A DNA stretch of 23,010 bases, from NCBI RefSeq assembly GCF_000003605.2, contig NW_003105604.1:240388-263397 (forward strand), written 5' to 3'. Made by a program: the position numbers and the translations under genes. Below the pieces are notes generated by a model that worked only from the letters and a program-made list of their open reading frames with translations, was not told the origin of the DNA and did not search any database. Positions 19,111 through 23,010 of the stretch are shown here, piece by piece (within the stretch, counting starts at the first letter, position 1; each line of letters begins with the position of its first letter). Source of the stretch: Saccoglossus kowalevskii. Taxonomy: Eukaryota > Hemichordata > Enteropneusta > Harrimaniidae.

Positions 19111-19579
19111 TTCATAAGTCAAGATCCTTCTTGCCTTCCCCTTGCCCTCCATCCCCTGTATCCTCAGAACACACATTAAATAAGTCTTGGGGACTTTGTT
19201 ATCATACTTTTATTCAAGTCAGCTGGCTGAAGTTACTTAATGTCTGCATGAGTTGATAGCAGCTTAGAAGTACCAGTGAAATTAGTGATACCCGTAACAC
19301 TTGTTATATTTGTTGTTTTACATCCCACCAGCACAAAAATAAGTTCCAAATCACAGAATCTATTAGAAATAACAACATACTCAAACAATATCCAATTTGC
19401 CGCGCACACTTTTCAGACTGTGATCACAGACAGATTTACTAGAAATTGATTTAATTTTGTGAAATACACTTATGTGAAAATTTATATTGACTGCAATGCC
19501 TTGCAGGAATACTGTATACAGATTATACAGAACTTGTGTACAACAATAGTTTACAGCTGTTACTGTTTCACCTTATGTA

Positions 19580-19749
19580 CTGTAAAATACTTTATTTTAA
19601 CTGGAATTTGTTTTCCCTGAAAAGACATTTTAGGTGTTTTGTATGGAATTTATTTTCACTGATTTTTGACAAGTTGAATGTAAAATATAGGAAAAAGGGA
19701 TTTTATTTTCACTGAATCATTCCTTCAGCGAGAATAAAGTATTTTGCAG
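19580..19749. mobile_element. 170-bp MITE flanked by TA, in the 3' UTR
   Basis: The left end CTGTAAAATACTTTATTTT and the right end, reverse complemented, CTGCAAAATACTTTATTCT are inverted repeats of about 19 bp with two mismatches. The ends are bordered by TA on both sides (19578-19579, 19750-19751), as in Tc1/mariner-type elements. The inner repeat TTTTCACTGA / TATTTTCACTGA occurs near 19651 and 19704. The right arm contains AATAAA on the plus strand. Confidence 0.75.
19733..19738 (+). promoter_or_regulatory. Candidate proximal poly(A) signal inside the MITE
   Basis: AATAAA in the right arm of the 19580-19749 MITE, followed by GT-rich GTATTTTGCAGTATGTATGT. If used it would give a 3' UTR of about 640 nt. 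Confidence 0.35.
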
Positions 19750-21267
19750 TATGTATGTTCACATATAACATCCGGATTCAATGTCAGGTGAATGTCTTGT
19801 GTGATATGTATTGTCCTCTCTCTCTCTCATCACAAAAGTGGGCGAGGTCATTCAGTTCATTGAGTTTCTGCTTTCATATTTGAATGGGTCCATCTTTAAA
19901 TGAACCTTGCATATACAGACAAGAGGACTGTTAGAAAGTCTTGGCTTTGTACTAACAACTAGTTTATTATCATTGTTCTGAGAATGTATTTACAGAAACC
20001 CCCTTCTCATTGGTAGATTAGGTTCATTAGCATAATTCAGTACACGTGGTTTAAACCATTATGTGAAATAGGTAGGCAAGAGAATCAAACATGACAATCA
20101 GAAGCGATCACATAATTGATATTCACTAGGTGGGCCAGTAACACTAATTTTGTTGTTACTTATAATAATGTAGTTTTCTTCAATATTGATTTCCCATTGG
20201 GCAGAACAATGGCATTAGGTGGCCATCTGCATGTTTGACGTCAGAATTGTGCTATGTGCCAAATTATCATAATTTTAATAATTATAATTTTGTTTACTTT
20301 CTACCGATGACATGAGACGAGTATTCAATGGCGTTCACCTATGAGTCTTAGATTATTACCTGATCCATTACACAATTGCATTTTATACTCAAATAGTAAT
20401 ACAGAACAAGAAAAAATAATCAGGAAACAGTAATTTCATGAACTTTTTTCTGTAAAGATGCTTGCTTTGCTCTCAATGGTGTGGTTGTAATTTGTTTTAT
20501 GTAAAAACTGAGGTAATAATTGCAGGTAGCATTTGTTACATTACTGTTCTAGATGCTGTAAATATTTAATACCTCAAATGTTTTCTGTGCATCCCTGCCC
20601 CCAAATTGTTGTCATTATGTTTTTGAGATGAGTTGTGGTGGGCTGAGCCATGCTGATAGGTCTCTACATGCTTTAGCAATAACAGATGGTTCCATGTTTC
20701 ATAGCCTGAAGACAAGTCGAAAATATAGTATTAGCGAAGTATCTGTTAACAACAGATATGGAAGAAAAGAAGCAAGTGTCTTACCATTCATTCCTTTGTT
20801 ATAACAAATCTAAATCTTGTGCTGAAGGAAATTACCTTATATAATACAAAAAAAAGTAGTACAGGTAACTTGTTTTTCAGACAGATTCCTGGGAGATGAT
20901 GCAACCATTAGGATGTAGCTTACTTGTTTGCACTTAAAGAAATGAACAGATTAATATATTTACACTGTCATTTTCACTGTTTTATTGTGCGTTTTGTTTT
21001 ATCTTGATTAGTGTGCACTTGAGTGCCCCACCCTGCCTTAGCAATCACTGGTGATTTGATTCTCATATCTGCCACTAGAGGGTGCTCAGCAAGTTTCAGG
21101 GTTACTTAATTGTATCAATGACAAAAAACCTGACAACTATAGATTATCAGACATATTGCACTTGTTTATGATCGTTTTTTTTTCTACTGTAATACACTCT
21201 GAGCTGTATCTTGAGTCTCATGACCTTACACACACGCACGCACATCTCTTGTGAAAAATTAACTTAA

Positions 21268-21552
21268 AGGGCAGTAGTCGTCGCGCCACACATGTGCGAG
21301 ATATATGGGTCTCATATAAACAAAGATGGCGACTTTGACTGTTGTGCAGATCAACAAGTACGAACTAAGTAGTTTCCAAACTTTAATTAGGTAATTTTCA
21401 GGTGTTTGGAGGAGTCACCGGCGGTAATCAGTGCAAGTCGTGCCCAAGTCAAAACTTAAAATTGTGAATTTGAAGAGCGCATTGGATTGTGGGAAAAATC
21501 AATGTTTATCTACACAAATGTCACACATGCACAGCACGACGACCACTGCCCT
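21268..21552. mobile_element. 285-bp MITE with TTAA duplication (T2/Kolobok- or piggyBac-type)
   Basis: TTAA at 21264-21267 and 21553-21556 flank inverted ends AGGGCAGTAGTCGTCGCGCC and AGGGCAGTGGTCGTCGTGCT, with the similarity continuing through CATGTG for about 33 bp. TTAA is the target of both piggyBac and Kolobok elements. The TTAAAGG terminus resembles the T2 (Kolobok) MITE ends described in Xenopus. No coding capacity. GATGGCGAC at 21326 is a near match to the YY1 motif. Confidence 0.85.
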
Positions 21553-21741
21553 TTAAACTACATTGAGTTATCCATTATAAGGTTGCAATTTGAATACAGG
21601 TTAAATTGAATTTAAATTAAATTGTAACTATATAGACTTGGAAATTCATTTTAAGTTTAATGAATATAAAAGTATAGGTATATACAGTATAGAGATGAAA
21701 ATTAATTTAGTATTAAAATAATTCAGAATGTTAAAATTGCG

Positions 21742-21775
21742 GAGCCACTATTGGCTTCTTTTAACGTAGTGGTTC
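21742..21775 (+). other. Possible short hairpin in the 3' UTR
   Basis: GAGCCACTA (21742-21750) pairs with TAGTGGTTC (21767-21775), one pair being G:U, around a 16-nt loop. It may be a remnant of a repeat or a UTR structure, and could be chance. Confidence 0.35.
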
Positions 21776-22402
21776 ATTTTTACGATTAAATTTACTTTCA
21801 TGTAAATACAACAAACAGTCATTTTGTATATTTCTGTTATAATCGTATTCATATGAAAAAAATAATTTGGCCTTTATTTCAGTATTGTACAATAAATACC
21901 AACAATTGTATGCTCTAAAAAAAAATCTACTCATCTTGTAATACACATGCATTGATTGGCTTAAATGTGATACTTTATAAGAATTTACGATTCAAAAACC
22001 AATTAGATAAAGCCTTCTATATTGTATTAATTTTGTACTTTGATTGTTTTATTTATGTAACCCAGCTTATGTTGTTCCCCTTCAATTAACTTACAAGAAA
22101 AAACAATTGAAAAGTGTTTGACACGATTTTGAATTCTGGCATGACTAGTTTGATCTAGTCATGGCAACAAGATATTTTCATAAAAATTTCTAATTTATAT
22201 TGAGATAATTTTTAAATATACATATTGTACTATTGTCAGGTTTTGTACATCCTAATGTAATCATGTTGAATCTAAAATTTGATGTTTTAGTTTTATTTTC
22301 TTAATGGTATGCGTGAAGTACTGTAATCAATGATGCAATTTCTTATTTTATTCTTTTTAATATGTTCTTGTTACATAATGTAAATCGTTACTGAGCATTG
22401 GA

Positions 22403-22408
22403 AATAAA
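22403..22408 (+). promoter_or_regulatory. Best candidate distal poly(A) signal of GIPC
   Basis: AATAAA followed 15-30 bases later by an A-rich possible cleavage site and GT-rich TTTTGTTGAAGTCTG. Beyond it the base composition becomes less AT-rich, consistent with leaving the transcript. Confidence 0.45.
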
Positions 22409-22425
22409 TGTCAGAAATTAAAAAT

Positions 22426-23010
22426 CGATGCGTCAGTTTTGTTGAAGTCTGCCCTCTACGTGCAGTTTTTGAATTTATATCGTTATCATGGGGGTGATAT
22501 TTATTCTCCTGCTAGCCTTCGGGGCTCCTCGGTCTGCCTACTTTTAAGAATAATAAAAGCTACTCTATTCTTATGTAAATTACCTCCATGAAGTAGAACA
22601 GTAATATAGGTGATTTTCTGTTCGGTGCGATATCTCCTATTATGCGTGATCCGCGCGGACTGAACGTCTTCTGCAAAAATTTTATGATTTTGAACCTGAA
22701 TTTCTTTTCGTTTTGACGCTATGACATTTGTTTGTACTGTGTTTTACCTTCTATTTTATGTCTATTGCTTTGTACATCCTCGCTGGGTCGGGTTGTATTA
22801 GTCAAAAACGGTAGCGACTCAATTCCATGCAGACAATCAATATTAGCGACATCTTTATACTGTGTTATCAAGTTGTTAAAAACATTTTCACCAAGGTAAG
22901 AGTGGTTGGAGTCCGGAAAACGCGCTTTTCAACGCTGTCACTGCTGGGACTAGACTAGTATTATGGCAAGCAAATAACACCGAATAAACGGCAAGGTAAA
23001 GACTATGTCT
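22426..23010. other. Right-hand intergenic end, no gene recognised
   Basis: Mixed composition with several CpG-containing patches (CTTCGGGGCTCCTCGG near 22518, GATCCGCGCGGAC near 22648). A donor-like CCAAG|GTAAGAG occurs at about 22891-22901. This could be the 5' leader of a neighbouring gene, but no coding frame or family motif is visible. Confidence 0.4.

Larger units (their letters stand above)
19111..22425 (+). other. Probable long 3' UTR of GIPC (extent uncertain)
   Basis: After the stop there is about 3.3 kb of AT-rich DNA without a recognisable gene. Candidate poly(A) signals occur at 19175 (ATTAAA), 19733, 21891 and 22403 (AATAAA). Short frames such as 18913-19176 and 21761-21952 on the minus strand carry no motif. 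The sequence includes a short TC-rich tract near 19816 and two MITEs listed separately. Confidence 0.5.

Noticed and set aside
1-23010. tRNA, rRNA or snRNA genes
   Set aside because: I saw no cloverleaf with A- and B-box sequences and no rRNA or snRNA core motif on either strand, reading by eye. A dedicated scan could still find diverged ones.

Overview
The window is AT-rich eukaryotic DNA from an invertebrate animal, probably a marine one. Multi-exon coding with consensus gt/ag introns, long introns full of short transposons, and frequent ACATGTA-type words resemble bivalve mollusc or other lophotrochozoan genomes. No species can be named from the sequence. Nothing bacterial, viral or organellar is visible. 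| MAIN GENE. One conserved gene runs left to right across about 19 kb. It is the GIPC family adaptor (GAIP C-terminus interacting protein, PDZ domain). The window begins inside an exon, so the N-terminus is missing. Five exons can be joined without a frame error: 2-94, 12067-12433, 15569-15705, 15983-16064 and 18959-19110. They give 276 residues plus a stop: the end of the GH1 region, the PDZ domain, a variable linker and the myosin-VI-binding GH2 domain. A long AT-rich 3' UTR probably follows, with the best poly(A) signal near 22403. | INTRONS AND UTR AS TRANSPOSON HABITAT. Intron 1 (about 12 kb) holds three imperfect copies of a roughly 200-bp repeat (1686-2170), a Harbinger-like MITE with TAA target duplications (4206-4803), a 12-bp minisatellite (5051-5094), and two related 1.2-kb elements (8817-10023 and 10255-11462). 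Those two have a 5' hairpin, an offset 10-bp inverted repeat, internal ~130-bp tandem units and a 3' stem-loop, which is the layout of non-autonomous Helentron/HINE ('pearl'-like) elements. The second contains a 50-base assembly gap. Intron 2 has a (TC)n tract and a three-copy 62-bp tandem repeat. The 3' UTR carries a TA-flanked MITE (19580-19749) and a TTAA-flanked MITE (21268-21552). | MOST UNUSUAL OBJECT. Intron 4 contains a complete 1345-bp DNA transposon (17094-18438) with 71-bp terminal inverted repeats differing at one base and a perfect 9-bp target duplication. It encodes no visible transposase. Instead it carries an intact 137-codon ORF (17857-18270) whose cysteine layout, CRLC then 49 residues then CLVC, resembles a ZAD-type C2-C2 zinc finger. 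Just upstream, inside the same element, lies a decayed, internally deleted second copy of that gene in which the second CxxC is interrupted by a stop. This looks like a transposon carrying a zinc-finger gene, nested in the host gene. | The last ~600 bases (22425-23010) hold no gene I can recognise.
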